The translations under genes were made by a program, and so were the position numbers. A stretch of DNA of 64,000 bases from Caulobacter vibrioides. GTDB lineage: Bacteria > Pseudomonadota > Alphaproteobacteria > Caulobacterales > Caulobacteraceae. Position 1 is the stretch's first letter; each line of letters starts with the position of its first letter. The notes beneath the pieces are model-generated. The model did no database searches. It was not told where the DNA came from and saw only the letters and a list, made by a program, of their open reading frames with translations. The DNA is taken from assembly GCF_002858865.1 (NCBI RefSeq), contig NZ_PJRR01000025.1, forward strand, positions 62,001 through 126,000. The letters are read 5' to 3'. This document shows, in pieces, positions 9,555-17,866 of the stretch.

Positions 9555-10880
9555 TCAGACGGCGTCCGACAGCGAGGTGAAGGTGAAGTCCCGCACCCGC
9601 ATCGGCGGGATCATCATCGGCATGCCTTCGCCGACCCGCACGGGGCGGCCCAGCTCGTCGATGTTGTTGAGCATGATCACCGGCGACTCGTTGAAGCGGA
9701 AGTTCTTCAGCGGATACTTCAGCTGGCCGTTCTCGATGTAGAAGGTGCCGTCGCGGGTCAGGCCCGTCAGCAGCACGGTCTGCGGATCGACCATGCGGAT
9801 ATACCAGGTGCGGGTCACCAGGATGCCGCGCTCGGTCTCGCGCACCAGGTCGGCGGTCGACTTGGTGCCGCCCGACATGATGATGTTGCCCGGACGGCCG
9901 ACCACCGGCTTGCCCTGCTTCTGCGCCCAGTAGGGGGTGTAGATCAGGTTGGCGATCTTGCCGTTCTCGACCATGGCCATCTTCTCGCGGGCGCGGCCCG
10001 TGGCGTCCCACGGCAGCACGGCGAGCTCGGGGTGCCAGGGGTCGGACATGAAGGTCACGCGCGGGTCATAGACCTGCTCGCCCAGCTTGTTGCCGCCGCC
10101 CTTCTTGGACAGGAAGCTGCGGCCCTCGTCCGCCTGGCGGGCGTCGAAGAAGTTGAACATGAACGAGATCAGGCCCGAGGCCGCGGCCGGCTCGAGGATC
10201 ACCGTGTACTTGCCCGGCTCCAGGGCCTGGGCCTCGGCCGAGGCGCTGGCCTTGCGCATGGCGATCTCGATGTCGCTGGCCGGCTTGAAGCTGGTGGAGT
10301 CCTGCAGGCTGCGCGCGACCCAGCCCGAGCCGCGACCATCGGCCGTGCGCACGGTGCAGGTGTAGTCCATGTCGGTCGAGCGCTGATAGCCGAACGCGCC
10401 CTTGCTGTTGGCGAAGGCCACGAAGCTCTGCTCGTCGTTCAGGAACCCGGCCGCGATCAGGTTCTTGGCGCGGCAGGGCGCGATCGAGGCCATGGCGATC
10501 TCGGCGCGCTGTTCAGGCGTGATGGCCGCGGTGGCCGCGCTGAAGGTCGAGCTGGGCTTGTAGACCTGCTTCTCGACCGCGGGCACGAACTCGGGGTTTT
10601 CCGGCGCCAGGCGGGCCAGCTCCTCGGCGCGCTTGACCGCACGGGCCAGGGACGCGTCGGAGAAGTCGTTGGTCGACGCCGTGCCGACCCGGCGGCCAAA
10701 GGCCACCGAGACGCCCAGATTGGTGTCGCTGACCACGCCGCTGGTCGAGACGTTGTTCAGCGCAAAGCGGATATTGCCTTCGATCGAACCCGTCAGCTGG
10801 GCGGTGCATTCGTCCGCCGTCGAGAGCTTGAGGACCTTGTCGAGGATCGTCTTGGCCTCGGCTTCCGTCATGATACCCAT
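9555..10880 (-). CDS. TldE/PmbA-like protease subunit
   Basis: 441 aa, the normal length of TldE/PmbA. Family features include the N-terminal SxGVVSDTNLGVSVAFGRRVGTAST region, the C-terminal KIANLIYTPYWAQKQG, and the closing strand region GTFYIENGQLKYPLKNFRFN. As in other TldE subunits there is no HExxxH zinc motif; in E. coli the catalytic site is supplied by TldD in the heterodimer. No signal peptide is visible, in contrast to its TldD partner 21 bases upstream. Start at 10880 has GGGAG nine bases upstream; ATG at 10871 is an alternative. Confidence 0.9.
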   Translation of the reverse strand: MGIMTEAEAKTILDKVLKLSTADECTAQLTGSIEGNIRFALNNVSTSGVVSDTNLGVSVAFGRRVGTASTNDFSDASLARAVKRAEELARLAPENPEFVPAVEKQVYKPSSTFSAATAAITPEQRAEIAMASIAPCRAKNLIAAGFLNDEQSFVAFANSKGAFGYQRSTDMDYTCTVRTADGRGSGWVARSLQDSTSFKPASDIEIAMRKASASAEAQALEPGKYTVILEPAAASGLISFMFNFFDARQADEGRSFLSKKGGGNKLGEQVYDPRVTFMSDPWHPELAVLPWDATGRAREKMAMVENGKIANLIYTPYWAQKQGKPVVGRPGNIIMSGGTKSTADLVRETERGILVTRTWYIRMVDPQTVLLTGLTRDGTFYIENGQLKYPLKNFRFNESPVIMLNNIDELGRPVRVGEGMPMMIPPMRVRDFTFTSLSDAV

Positions 10881-10901
10881 GATGTGTCTCCCTCGATCCG
10901 C

Positions 10902-12533
10902 TTAACCGAGCGAGCGCGCGGTATTGATGACGTTGATGCCGTCGAACCTTGTGGTCGACGAACCGTGGCTGACGGCCGAAACCTGGCTGGGCTGGCCCTT
11001 GCCGTCGAAGAACGAGCCGAACAGGCGGTAGTCCCGTTCGTCGCAGATCGCCGAGCAGGCGTTCCAGAACTCGGGCGTGCGCATCTGATAGGCGACGTCC
11101 TCCAGCGGCTGGGTGATCTTGCCGTCCTTGATCTCGTAGAACAGCGTGCCGCCGAACTGGGCGTTGTAGCGCTGCTGGTCGATCGAGAACGAGCCGCGAC
11201 CCAGGATGTAGATGCCGTTCTCGACGTTGCCGATCATGTCGGCCAGGCTGAGCGGCTTCTTGCCCGGCTCCAGCGAGACGTTGGGCATGCGCTGGAACTG
11301 CACGGTCGACCAGGAGTCGGCGTACGAGCAGCCGTCGCTCTCGGTCTTGCCCAGGATGTGGGCCTGGTCGCGCGTGGTCTGATAGTCGACCAGCTTGCCG
11401 CCCTGGATCAGCGGCCAGCTCTTGGTCTTGATGCCTTCGTCGTCAAAGCCGACGGCGCCCAGGCTGCCCGGCTGCACCTTGTCGGCGAAGACGTTGACGA
11501 TCTCGTTGCCGTACTGGAAGCGGGACTCGCGCTTGTCCAGCGTGGCGAAGCTGGTGCCGGCGAAGTTGGCCTCGTAGCCCAGCACGCGGTCCAGTTCGAG
11601 CGGGTGGCCGATCGACTCGTGGATGGTCAGGCCCAGGTGGTTGGGGTCCAGCACCAGGTCGTAGCGGCCCGGCTTCACCGACTTGGCGGTCAGCTTCTCG
11701 CGCGCCTGGACGGCGGCGGCCTGGGCGTCCTCGACCATGTCGTAGGACTTGTTGTAGCTGATGATGCCGTTGGGCGAGAGGACCTTATCCTCGGCCTTGG
11801 GGTCCAGATACTCATAGCCCATGCCCATCGGGGCCGAGAGGCCCTCGCGCGAGCGGAACTTGCCGGACGCCTTGTCGATCGCGGTGACGGTGAACGGCGC
11901 CCAGACGCGGTGGACGTCCTGGTCGATGAACGAGCCGTCGCTGCTGGCGAAGTACTTCTGCTCGTTGATCAGGAACAGGCTGGAATTGACGAAGTTGGCG
12001 CCCGCCTTCAGGGCCGCGCCGTTGACCCGCATCAGAAGGTCGACCTTCTCCTGCAGCGACACTTCCATGCCGTTGCGGCGGATGGGCGTGGCCCATTTCA
12101 CCTCGCCCACGCCCTTGGTCGGGGCCAGCTGGACGGGCGCGGTCTGGTTCTTGGAATTGGCCTTGGCGATGGCCACCGCCAGACGGGCGGTCTGGGCCAC
12201 CGATTCCGGCGACATGTTGTTGGTGGCCGCAAAGCCCCAGGCGCCGTTGGCGATGACGCGCACGCCCACGCCGCTGGACTCGGTGTTGGTCACGCCCTGG
12301 ACGTTGGCCTCGCGCGTCAGGATGAACTGGCGCAGATAGCGGCCGACGCGCACGTCGCAATAACTGGCGCCGGCGGCCTTGGCCGCGGTCAGGGCTGCGT
12401 CGGCCAGACGCTTCTTGACCGCCACGTCCATGGTCTCGATCAGCTGTTCGGCGGCGATGGCCTGGCCAAAGCCCGGCAGCAGCACGCCCCCGGCGCCGAT
12501 GCCGCAGGCCGCGAGGAACTGTCGTCTATCCAA
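10902..12533 (-). CDS. TldD-like metalloprotease with Tat signal peptide
   Basis: 543 aa, first gene of the operon. The start is TTG at 12533, selected by GGAGGAG six bases upstream; it gives the N-terminus MDRRQFLAACGIGAGGVLLP followed by GFGQAIA, a typical Tat signal (RRQFL, hydrophobic core, AxA). The zinc motif HESIGH occupies residues 305-310, inside TIHESIGHPLELDRVLGYE, the TldD signature. TldD/TldE heterodimers cleave unfolded peptides and mature microcin B17 in the E. coli cytoplasm. A Tat signal implies that this one works in the periplasm. The extra length compared with E. coli TldD (481 aa) is partly the signal region. Confidence 0.9.
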   Translation of the reverse strand: MDRRQFLAACGIGAGGVLLPGFGQAIAAEQLIETMDVAVKKRLADAALTAAKAAGASYCDVRVGRYLRQFILTREANVQGVTNTESSGVGVRVIANGAWGFAATNNMSPESVAQTARLAVAIAKANSKNQTAPVQLAPTKGVGEVKWATPIRRNGMEVSLQEKVDLLMRVNGAALKAGANFVNSSLFLINEQKYFASSDGSFIDQDVHRVWAPFTVTAIDKASGKFRSREGLSAPMGMGYEYLDPKAEDKVLSPNGIISYNKSYDMVEDAQAAAVQAREKLTAKSVKPGRYDLVLDPNHLGLTIHESIGHPLELDRVLGYEANFAGTSFATLDKRESRFQYGNEIVNVFADKVQPGSLGAVGFDDEGIKTKSWPLIQGGKLVDYQTTRDQAHILGKTESDGCSYADSWSTVQFQRMPNVSLEPGKKPLSLADMIGNVENGIYILGRGSFSIDQQRYNAQFGGTLFYEIKDGKITQPLEDVAYQMRTPEFWNACSAICDERDYRLFGSFFDGKGQPSQVSAVSHGSSTTRFDGINVINTARSLG

Positions 12534-12782
12534 GGTCTCTCCTCCCAGTGGCCCGCGATTGGGGCACGGTCTCGCCCGTTCCGGATCGGCCGGAATCTCA
12601 CGCGAGCGAAGTTCTGACGCAGACTGGCGTCTGAGGTCAAATATTTCTCAGATGTAATGTTTCAGCGCGCGACGTTTGCACGCGTGACGCATTTCGCTAC
12701 CGATCCGGCTGCAAACGTGCCTTCCCCCGGGGAAAAGGCTTCGTCGCCAAGATTTCGGCGCGAGGCCGGCTGGAAATCCTCG

Positions 12783-12858
12783 TCCTTCGACAAGCTCAGA
12801 ATGAGGATTTTGTACCAACCGACGTGGACAGCCGTCCTCACCCTGAGCTCGTCGAAGG
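12783..12858. repeat. Palindromic intergenic repeat, family C variant
   Basis: Inverted arms TCCTTCGACAAGCTCAGAAT at 12783 and the matching arm at 12835-12858 (CCTGAGCTCGTCGAAGG) separated by about 27 bases. Related to the element at 47855 by the CTTCGA and CTCAGGATGAGG words. Confidence 0.7.
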
Positions 12859-12916
12859 GCGGGGGCGGCCTAAATCCAAGGCTTTGGGCGCCAGTCCTTA
12901 GGGCGCCGGCCCTGTT

Positions 12917-12959
12917 GAAATCCTCATCCCTACACGCGCTCAGGATGAGGACTTTGTAC
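12917..12959. repeat. Palindromic repeat, partial second copy of family C
   Basis: TCCTCATCC pairs with GGATGAGGA (12921-12951), and the sequence shares its flanks (GAAATCCT on the left, GTAC on the right) with the copy starting about 140 bases upstream, so the two are degenerate direct repeats. It runs up to the stop codon of the gene at 12962. Confidence 0.6.
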
Positions 12960-12961
12960 GC

Positions 12962-13489
12962 TCAGCGCGCCGGGCCGGCTTCGCTGCGGCGCACGCGGAT
13001 GGCCGGCTGGGCGCCGATCTTCATCCGATAGCTGCCCATCGCCGCCTTGCGGATCTCGACGGTGCTCCCCGCCTTGGGCGGCTTGCCGACGATCTCCTGG
13101 TCGATCTGGCGCCAGACCGCGCCGTCTTCCAGCGTCACCACCAGGCGGCCTTCGGCGTCGGTGCGCGCGGCCTTGACGACCGCTTCCAGAGTCTCGGTCT
13201 CGGCCTTGTCGGCGCCGCGATCCAGGATCGACAAGGTCGGCAGCTCCAGGCCGAACGCCTGGCGGCGCGCGGCGCGGGCCGTCTGCTTGTCGATGATGAT
13301 GACCTCGCCGGTCTCCTGGGCCTTGGTCACCGACTGAGCGGCCTTGTCGTAGCAGGCCAGGCGCTCGCCGTCGGGCTTGATCGCGCTGCAGGCCTTGAGG
13401 GCCTTGATGACATCGGGTTCGGGCGTGGTCTGGGCCAGGGCGGCGCCGGCGGTCAGGGCCAGAGCGGCGGCGAGGGCGGGGGCGAGCAT
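12962..13489 (-). CDS. Secreted protein of unknown function with two-cysteine motif
   Basis: 175 aa from the ATG at 13489, preferred because GAGGA lies 8 bases upstream; an in-frame ATG at 13504 overlaps the stop of the upstream gene and would add five residues. N-terminal signal peptide MLAPALAAALALTAGAALAQ. After it comes KACSAIKPDGERLACYDKAA, a Cys-x(13)-Cys pair with the ERLACYD motif found in many short periplasmic proteins of Proteobacteria, then a basic stretch and a C-terminal beta-rich domain (LEDGAVWRQIDQEIVG, GSTVEIRKAAMGSYRMKIG). Export and disulfide formation are inferred. Function unknown. It is translationally close to the oxygenase gene upstream. Confidence 0.75.
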   Translation of the reverse strand: MLAPALAAALALTAGAALAQTTPEPDVIKALKACSAIKPDGERLACYDKAAQSVTKAQETGEVIIIDKQTARAARRQAFGLELPTLSILDRGADKAETETLEAVVKAARTDAEGRLVVTLEDGAVWRQIDQEIVGKPPKAGSTVEIRKAAMGSYRMKIGAQPAIRVRRSEAGPAR

Positions 13490-13503
13490 GTCGGAGGTCC
13501 TCA

Positions 13504-14235
13504 TCAGGCGGCGTTCTTATCGCCCAGCAGCCAGCCGGTCAGGGACAGGCGCTTGGCCTCGGCATAGCTGGCGACCTGGGCCACCGAATGGGCGGTCGGC
13601 ACCTTGAACAGGGTCAGCACGTTGAAGCCCGGCGCGAAGCCGCGCGTCACATCGCCCTCGGCGTTGTGGAACAGCAGCTGGCCGCCCCAGTCAGGACGCC
13701 AGCGCCGGGTGAAGCCCAGGGTGAAGGCCGCTAGGCGGTGGTCCTGGCGATGGCTGTCGTCGTGCAGTGTCAGAAAGTCGCCGGGGCGATAGTACGAGGC
13801 CTGGACCCGCACGCCGGTGACGTCCGGCGCGCCGATCACCAGACCGCCGAAATCCAGGAACGCGCGGCTTTCCAGGAACTCGGTCGCCCGATGGACCGGG
13901 GTCTGCGGCGCGCGCAGATATTCGTCCTGCAGCGCATAGGACATGTGCACGAACGAGAAGCCCCGGGCGGCGCGCTTCAGGGCGCCCTGCAGGAACTGGC
14001 GCACCTGGGCCTCGCCGAACTTCTTGATGACCTCAGGCGTGATGACCAGGGTTTCGGACGCCTCGTCGGGGGCGACGATGTTCCAGGTCAGCGGCTCCAG
14101 CAGGGCGGCGACCGTCTCGGCGTCCTGGGGCGCCAGGAAGACGGGAATCTGCACATAGCCGTCCTGCGCGAACCGCTCGGCGAAGGCCTCGATCGGCAGG
14201 TCGGTGTTGATTCTCAGGGGCGGGTGCTGGGGCAT
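13504..14235 (-). CDS. 2-oxoglutarate/Fe(II)-dependent oxygenase (prolyl 4-hydroxylase-like)
   Basis: 243 aa. The double-stranded beta-helix core is readable: SYYRPGDFLTLHDDS supplies the first His and Asp of the iron-binding facial triad (HxD type), LFKVPTAHSVAQV the distal His, and AKRLSLTGWLL the Arg that binds 2-oxoglutarate. The family hydroxylates proline in proteins or peptides; the substrate here is unknown. The gene stands divergently from the TonB receptor at 14829, and another 2OG oxygenase lies on the other side of that receptor. Confidence 0.85.
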   Translation of the reverse strand: MPQHPPLRINTDLPIEAFAERFAQDGYVQIPVFLAPQDAETVAALLEPLTWNIVAPDEASETLVITPEVIKKFGEAQVRQFLQGALKRAARGFSFVHMSYALQDEYLRAPQTPVHRATEFLESRAFLDFGGLVIGAPDVTGVRVQASYYRPGDFLTLHDDSHRQDHRLAAFTLGFTRRWRPDWGGQLLFHNAEGDVTRGFAPGFNVLTLFKVPTAHSVAQVASYAEAKRLSLTGWLLGDKNAA

Positions 14236-14828
14236 TCGAGCTCGGATACGCGACAGGCGGGCGGCGCAACGTCGCCGCGCGGCTATTCAAGCGATGCTTC
14301 TTCTCGCGGCGCAACCGCCTGCGACTTTTTCCGGTCGCCGAGCCTAGATCTGGCGGCGGCTTCGAATTGCGAACATGTACACGGGCTGCGAACATGTATT
14401 CACGCGAAGGTTAGCGTTACCACCGATCGAGGAACCTCGTTCGCCTCGGCAATCGGCGTCGGAATTTCACGGTTCTTTAGAATTGGCAGAAATTTCCCTA
14501 GTCGAGGCGCGCGTGTGTCGCTCCCCGGCGTCGCGGTGTCTTGCACGTGACGTTTCGTCAACACGGCCGAATGTCACAAGACTGTAGCCATTTTCCCGCG
14601 CTGCTTGCTGAAAATTTGTTGGCCTTTTCATCCCGTTAGGGCGCTTGGTTGCGCGAATGTGTCGCATTTGAGACACTGGCGAAGATTTCTTGCGTCTCCC
14701 GCGCGAGGCGCGATTGACCCATGCCCCTGACACAGCCTTCCTGCGCCCAATGCCCTGTTCGTTAAGAACCGGGGGGGAGCGTTCGCGTCGTTTCAGGCGA
14801 CGCCACGCCATGTTTTTGGAGGTGGAAT
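14236..14828. other. Long intergenic promoter region before the TonB receptor
   Basis: About 590 bases with no credible gene, serving the divergent oxygenase and receptor genes. It holds tandem direct repeats at 14368-14398, an imperfect palindrome GTGTCgcatttgaGACAC at 14659-14676, and GGAGGTGG just before the receptor start. The base composition is less GC-rich than the flanking genes, as expected for regulatory DNA and a long 5' leader. Confidence 0.6.
14368..14398. promoter_or_regulatory. Tandem direct repeats TGCGAACATGTA, possible regulator site
   Basis: TGCGAACATGTA occurs at 14368-14379 and again at 14387-14398, 19 bases apart (close to two helical turns), in the intergenic region upstream of the receptor. 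Spaced direct repeats like this are typical binding sites of dimeric activators such as response regulators; the protein is unknown. Confidence 0.4.
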
Positions 14829-17768
14829 TTGTTGGGTTTTGTTAGCCGTCGAAAGCGCCTGCTGGCGTCTTCCGTCCTGTGCGGCGTGATGCTGCCGGCC
14901 GCCGCGGCTTGGGCGCAACAGGCTGAAGAGCCGGCCCAGGTCGAAGAAATCGTCGTCACCGGTTCGCGCATCGCGCGCGCCGACCTGACCTCTTCGAGCC
15001 CGATCGCCCAAGTCGGCGACAAGGAACTGAAGCAGTCGGGCGTTGTGAACACCGAAAACCTGCTGAACACGCTGCCGCAGGCCGTTCCGGGCATCACCTC
15101 GACCGTCAACAACGGCAGCAACGGCACCGCCACGGTCAACCTGCGCGGTCTGGGCACCGCCCGCACCCTGGTTCTGGTCGATGGCAAGCGCCAGACCCCG
15201 ACCACGTCGACCGGCACCGTCGACCTGAACCTGATCCCGCCGGCCCTGATCAAGCGCATCGACGTCGTGTCGGGCGGCGGCTCGGCCGTTTACGGTTCGG
15301 ACGCCATCTCGGGCGTCGTCAACTTCATCCTGAAGAACGACTTCGAGGGCCTCGAGTTCTCGGCCGGTTACTCGGAAACTGACAAGGGCGAAGCGCCGAT
15401 CTACTCGGCCGACCTGACGATGGGCGCCAACTTCGCCGATCGTAAGGGCAACGTCGTCCTGAGCCTCGGCTACAACAAGCGCGAAGCCCTGACCCAAGGT
15501 CAGCGCGGCGGCATGCTGTCCCGCGCCTGGGGCGACAACGCCGCTCGCACCGGCTTTGTCCCGTCGGGTTCGGGTTCGATCGAGCCGGGCCGCGTCGATC
15601 CGTTTGTCAGCGGTCGGGTCATCAACCTGACGGGTCTGGGCCGCGCCCCGACCTCTGCGGACTCCGCCCTGTTCCTGTCGAACGGCGACGTGCGCCGCTA
15701 TGACGACACGGTCGACACCTACAACTTCGCGCCGGTCAACTACGTCCAGACCCCGCAAGAGCGTTTCTCGGTCACCTCGCTGGCCAGCTACGAGATCAAG
15801 CCGGGCCTGACCGCCTACGCCAAGGGTAACTTCGTCAACTCGCGCGTCGTCACCCAGCTGGCCCCGACCCCGGTCGGCAACCGTATCTTCCGCTTCACGC
15901 TGGACAACAACCCGTTCCTGACCGCGGCCGCTAAGACCGCCCTGAACGGCCTGGGCTCGACCACGGCCTACTCGATCCCGACGTCCAGCCCCTGGGCGAC
16001 CGGCACCTACACCGACGTCGACACCGACGGCGACGGCCTGTTCGACACCGTCACCGGCGTGTTCAACAAGCGTCTCAGCGACGTGGGTCCGCGCGTCTCG
16101 TCGTTCAACTTCTCGGGCTTCCAGATGCAACTGGGCCTGAAGGGCGATCTGGACTTCATCAACGGCGGCTTCGACGTCTACTACCAGTACGGCAACACCA
16201 ACGGCAGCAACTCGCTGCTGGGTGACACCAGCCTGGTCCGTATCCAGCAAGGCCTGCTGCTGAACGCCGCCGGCACCGGCTGCGCCGATCCGTCGGGCGG
16301 CTGCGTCCCGGTGAACATCTTCGGTCAAGGCACGATGTCGGCGGCTGCGGCCAACTTCATCAAGACCCGCATCAACTCGTCGCAAGACTACGAGCAGATG
16401 TACGGCGGCTTCACGATCAACGGTGACACCGAGAACCAGTTCTCGCTGCCCGCCGGCCCGATCGGCTTCGCCGTCGGCTTCGAGTACCGCGCCGAAGAGT
16501 TCGCCTTCAACCCCAGCCAAGACCTGGCCACGGGTAACCTGACGGGCTTCAACGCCAGCCCGGCGGTCGCCGGCCGCTTCGACGTGTACGAAGGTTACGC
16601 CGAAGTGCTGGTCCCGCTGCTGAAGGACCTGCCGCTGGTCAAGTCGCTGGACCTGGAACTGGCCGGCCGTACGTCGGACTACACCGGTCAGTCGAAGTCG
16701 GTTCAGACCTACAAGGTCGCCGGTTCGTGGAAGGTCTATGACGACCTGATGGTGCGCGCCTCGTACAACAAGGCGATCCGCGCTCCGTCGGTGGGTGAAC
16801 TGTTCTCGCCGCAGAGCAACGGCTTCCCGACCGCCACCGACCCCTGCTCGGCGCGTGGCGCTCCGACGGCCGCTATCCGTCAGGCCTGCATCAACTCGGG
16901 CGTCTCGGCCAGCGTCGTTGGTCTGATCAACGCCAACCAGCAGACCCAGACCCTGTCGGGCGGTAACCCGAACCTGCGTCCGGAAGAAGGCAAGACCTTC
17001 ACGGCCGGCTTCGCTTACACCCCGTCGTGGCTGCCGGGCTTCTCGATCACCGCCGACTACTTCGACATCAAGGTCTCGGACGCCATCGCCTCGTTCGGCG
17101 GCAGCGCCGCGAACGTGATGAACGTCTGCTACGGCACGCTGGTCAACGGCAACCCGGCTTCGCCGTACTGCCAGGCCATCAACCGTCTGGCCAACGGCTC
17201 GATCGACTACATCTCGCTGACGAACCAAAACGTCGCCGAGTGGACGACCTCGGGCCTGGACATCGGCGTCTCCTACCGCACGAACCTGGAAAACCTGGGT
17301 CTGCCGGATTGGGGTTCGGTGACGATCCGCTCGCTGTACACCAACACCTGGGACTTCACGATCAAGCCGGACGATATCTCGGCTCCGATCAAGTGCGCCG
17401 ACAAGTTCGGTTCGCGTTGCTTCGGCAACGGCGTGAACCCGCTGCCGCGCCACAAGCTGCGTTCGACCCTGAACTGGACCATGAACCAGTTCGGCGTGAA
17501 CATCGTCTGGAGCCACCTGGACGACATGCTGGACGACAACCCCGCCAGCCGGTTCACCGTCGAGCGTATCGGCGCCAAGAACTACTTCGATCTGTCGGCC
17601 GACTGGAACGTCAACGACAACCTCGCCTTCACGGGCGGCGTGCGTAACCTGACCCAGGAAGCCTATCCGATCCTCGGCGGCAACGCCTCGCCGTCGAACA
17701 GCGGTTACCCCGCCACGTTCGACGTGCTGGGCCGCGTGTTCTTCCTGAACGCCCGCCTGCGCTACTAA
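14829..17768 (+). CDS. TonB-dependent receptor
   Basis: 979 aa, outer-membrane active transporter. Start is TTG at 14829, chosen because GGAGG at 14818-14822 is well placed and no in-frame ATG is near. Signal peptide RRKRLLASSVLCGVMLPAAA ending AWAQ, then the TonB-box region EEIVVTGSRI at about residue 38, a plug domain (ENLLNTLPQAVPGITS, VNLRGLGTARTLVLVDGKRQ, DVVSGGGSAVYGSDAISGVV) and the long 22-strand barrel. It ends in VFFLNARLRY with the terminal aromatic residue. The plug motifs are typical of the Caulobacter/Sphingomonas receptor group used for sugars or peptides; the substrate is not determinable. Strong tandem hairpins follow. Confidence 0.95.
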   Translation: MLGFVSRRKRLLASSVLCGVMLPAAAAWAQQAEEPAQVEEIVVTGSRIARADLTSSSPIAQVGDKELKQSGVVNTENLLNTLPQAVPGITSTVNNGSNGTATVNLRGLGTARTLVLVDGKRQTPTTSTGTVDLNLIPPALIKRIDVVSGGGSAVYGSDAISGVVNFILKNDFEGLEFSAGYSETDKGEAPIYSADLTMGANFADRKGNVVLSLGYNKREALTQGQRGGMLSRAWGDNAARTGFVPSGSGSIEPGRVDPFVSGRVINLTGLGRAPTSADSALFLSNGDVRRYDDTVDTYNFAPVNYVQTPQERFSVTSLASYEIKPGLTAYAKGNFVNSRVVTQLAPTPVGNRIFRFTLDNNPFLTAAAKTALNGLGSTTAYSIPTSSPWATGTYTDVDTDGDGLFDTVTGVFNKRLSDVGPRVSSFNFSGFQMQLGLKGDLDFINGGFDVYYQYGNTNGSNSLLGDTSLVRIQQGLLLNAAGTGCADPSGGCVPVNIFGQGTMSAAAANFIKTRINSSQDYEQMYGGFTINGDTENQFSLPAGPIGFAVGFEYRAEEFAFNPSQDLATGNLTGFNASPAVAGRFDVYEGYAEVLVPLLKDLPLVKSLDLELAGRTSDYTGQSKSVQTYKVAGSWKVYDDLMVRASYNKAIRAPSVGELFSPQSNGFPTATDPCSARGAPTAAIRQACINSGVSASVVGLINANQQTQTLSGGNPNLRPEEGKTFTAGFAYTPSWLPGFSITADYFDIKVSDAIASFGGSAANVMNVCYGTLVNGNPASPYCQAINRLANGSIDYISLTNQNVAEWTTSGLDIGVSYRTNLENLGLPDWGSVTIRSLYTNTWDFTIKPDDISAPIKCADKFGSRCFGNGVNPLPRHKLRSTLNWTMNQFGVNIVWSHLDDMLDDNPASRFTVERIGAKNYFDLSADWNVNDNLAFTGGVRNLTQEAYPILGGNASPSNSGYPATFDVLGRVFFLNARLRY

Positions 17769-17777
17769 TCGAGACTT

Positions 17778-17799
17778 CCCCGCCGCTTCGGCGGCGGGG
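17778..17799 (+). terminator. Stable hairpin with TTCG loop after the receptor
   Basis: CCCCGCCGC and GCGGCGGGG pair perfectly around TTCG, ten bases after the receptor stop codon. No T-tract follows directly; it probably protects the 3' end or acts together with the next hairpin. Confidence 0.55.
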
Positions 17800-17816
17800 A
17801 AACCCGGTTTTGAAGG

Positions 17817-17849
17817 CCCGCCTCAAGCGATTGAGGCGGGTTTTCTTTT
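17817..17849 (+). terminator. Rho-independent terminator
   Basis: CCCGCCTCAA pairs with TTGAGGCGGG around GCGA and is followed by TTTTCTTTT (17841-17849). It ends the receptor transcript just before the convergent gene at 17867. Confidence 0.85.
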
Positions 17850-17866
17850 GGGTGGTTTGGGGCGCC

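Larger units (their letters stand above)
12534..12961. other. Promoter and repeat region upstream of the tldD-like operon
   Basis: About 430 bases between the start of the minus-strand operon and the end of the next minus-strand gene. The 150 bases nearest the operon include a lower-GC patch (AAATATTTCTCAGATGTAATGT near 12640-12660 in outline) that may hold the promoter. The part from 12775 to 12959 consists of palindromic repeats described separately. Confidence 0.5.

Noticed and set aside
7872-12617. Very long plus-strand open frame (over 1500 codons) opposite the moxR and tld genes
   Set aside because: It is the mirror of real minus-strand genes in GC-rich DNA, its translation is low-complexity (Gly, Arg, Gln, Leu, Val rich) without domains, and the minus-strand genes have clear family motifs and ribosome binding sites.
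14793-17516. Long minus-strand frame opposite the TonB receptor
   Set aside because: Shadow frame: no recognisable domain, Arg/Val/Asp-rich composition, and the plus strand encodes a complete receptor. The same reasoning removes the long antisense frames at 36265-39105, 39637-42819 and 45285-47651.
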